From CAZILN01 sp964540005 (GTDB lineage Bacteria > Bacteroidota > Bacteroidia > Bacteroidales > SM23-62), in NCBI GenBank assembly GCA_964540005.1, contig CAZILN010000299.1:1-26540 (forward strand): DNA of 26,540 nucleotides, read 5' to 3'. Under the pieces are notes generated by a model. It saw only the letters and a program-made list of their open reading frames with translations, was not told the DNA's origin and did not search any database. The position numbers and the translations under genes were made by a program. Positions 26,443-26,540 of the stretch are shown one piece after another (positions within the stretch are counted from its first letter, which is position 1; each line of letters opens with the position of its first letter).

Positions 26443-26540
26443 ATGTCCGCTATAAAAAAAATAAAAGCTCCAATAGAAACTGAAATGAAGTACTTTGAAA
26501 GTCACTTCAAATCATCCCTGAAAAGTAAGATCCCTTTAGT
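26443..26540 (+). CDS. Polyprenyl diphosphate synthase family protein (3' partial)
   Basis: Only the first 32 codons are present; the frame is open to the window edge. The translation begins MSAIKKIKAPIETEMKYFES and continues with SLKSKIPL. This matches the N-terminus that I recall for Bacteroidota octaprenyl/polyprenyl diphosphate synthases (a P-I-x-x-E-M-K-x-F-E...MKS..PLL pattern), the enzymes that make the quinone side chain or related long prenyl chains. The catalytic DDxxD motifs lie outside the window, so the assignment rests on the N-terminal pattern alone. A well-placed -7 box upstream and the ATG context support a real gene. Confidence 0.6.
   Translation, partial: MSAIKKIKAPIETEMKYFESHFKSSLKSKIPL

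Noticed and set aside
1..26540. CRISPR arrays, tRNA genes, insertion sequences or prophage genes
   Set aside because: No spaced direct repeats, cloverleaf-like segments, transposase or integrase motifs, or terminal inverted repeats were seen on either strand.

Overview
The window looks like chromosomal DNA of an uncultured or lightly studied member of the Bacteroidota, probably near the Bacteroidales/Marinilabiliales. The evidence is the set of families (DUF4271 next to a Bacteroidota-style HemD, large FtsX/MacB-type orphan permeases, a TonB-C protein with MORN-variant repeats, lipoprotein alpha-2-macroglobulin), AT-rich start contexts with no clear Shine-Dalgarno sequences, and several good matches to the Bacteroidota -7 promoter element TAnnTTTG. 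Placement below phylum is inference. I see no tRNA, rRNA, CRISPR array, insertion sequence or phage gene.

Region 1 (1-5347, + strand) is an envelope operon. It holds the C-terminal end of an FtsX-family ABC permease, its LolD/MacB-like ATPase, a predicted outer-membrane beta-barrel overlapping the ATPase gene by 4 nt, an exported DsrE-family protein, and an 808-residue two-FtsX-domain permease coupled to it by a TGATG overlap. Region 2 (5452-7026, +) is one exported protein joining ankyrin repeats to a Shewanella-like (Shelph) PPP-type phosphatase. It converges with no gap on region 3 (8490-7027, -), a lone CrtI-type phytoene desaturase.

Region 4 (8601-12434, +) is a housekeeping run: dtd, a DUF4271 membrane protein, hemD, rnpA, and a secreted MORN/TonB-C protein overlapping rnpA. 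Region 5 (12516-20474, +) is a periplasmic defence and repair pair: a 1856-residue alpha-2-macroglobulin lipoprotein with an intact thioester motif, then penicillin-binding protein 1C. Region 6 (20586-22283, +) is a CtpA-type S41 protease.

Region 7 (25800-22287, -) reads leftwards: a 6-pyruvoyl/6-carboxy-tetrahydropterin synthase family enzyme, full-length DNA polymerase I with intact proofreading residues, and a MoaD/ThiS-like protein ending in Gly-Gly. An ArsR-type regulator (-) with its own terminator follows, then the start of a polyprenyl diphosphate synthase (+) cut by the window edge.

Most genes belong to well-known families. The parts that may hold something new are the arrangement of the first operon (inner-membrane ABC machinery with its own barrel and a periplasmic DsrE protein), the exported ankyrin-phosphatase fusion, and the MoaD/ThiS-like protein behind polA. 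I did not find clear evidence of a wholly novel system.
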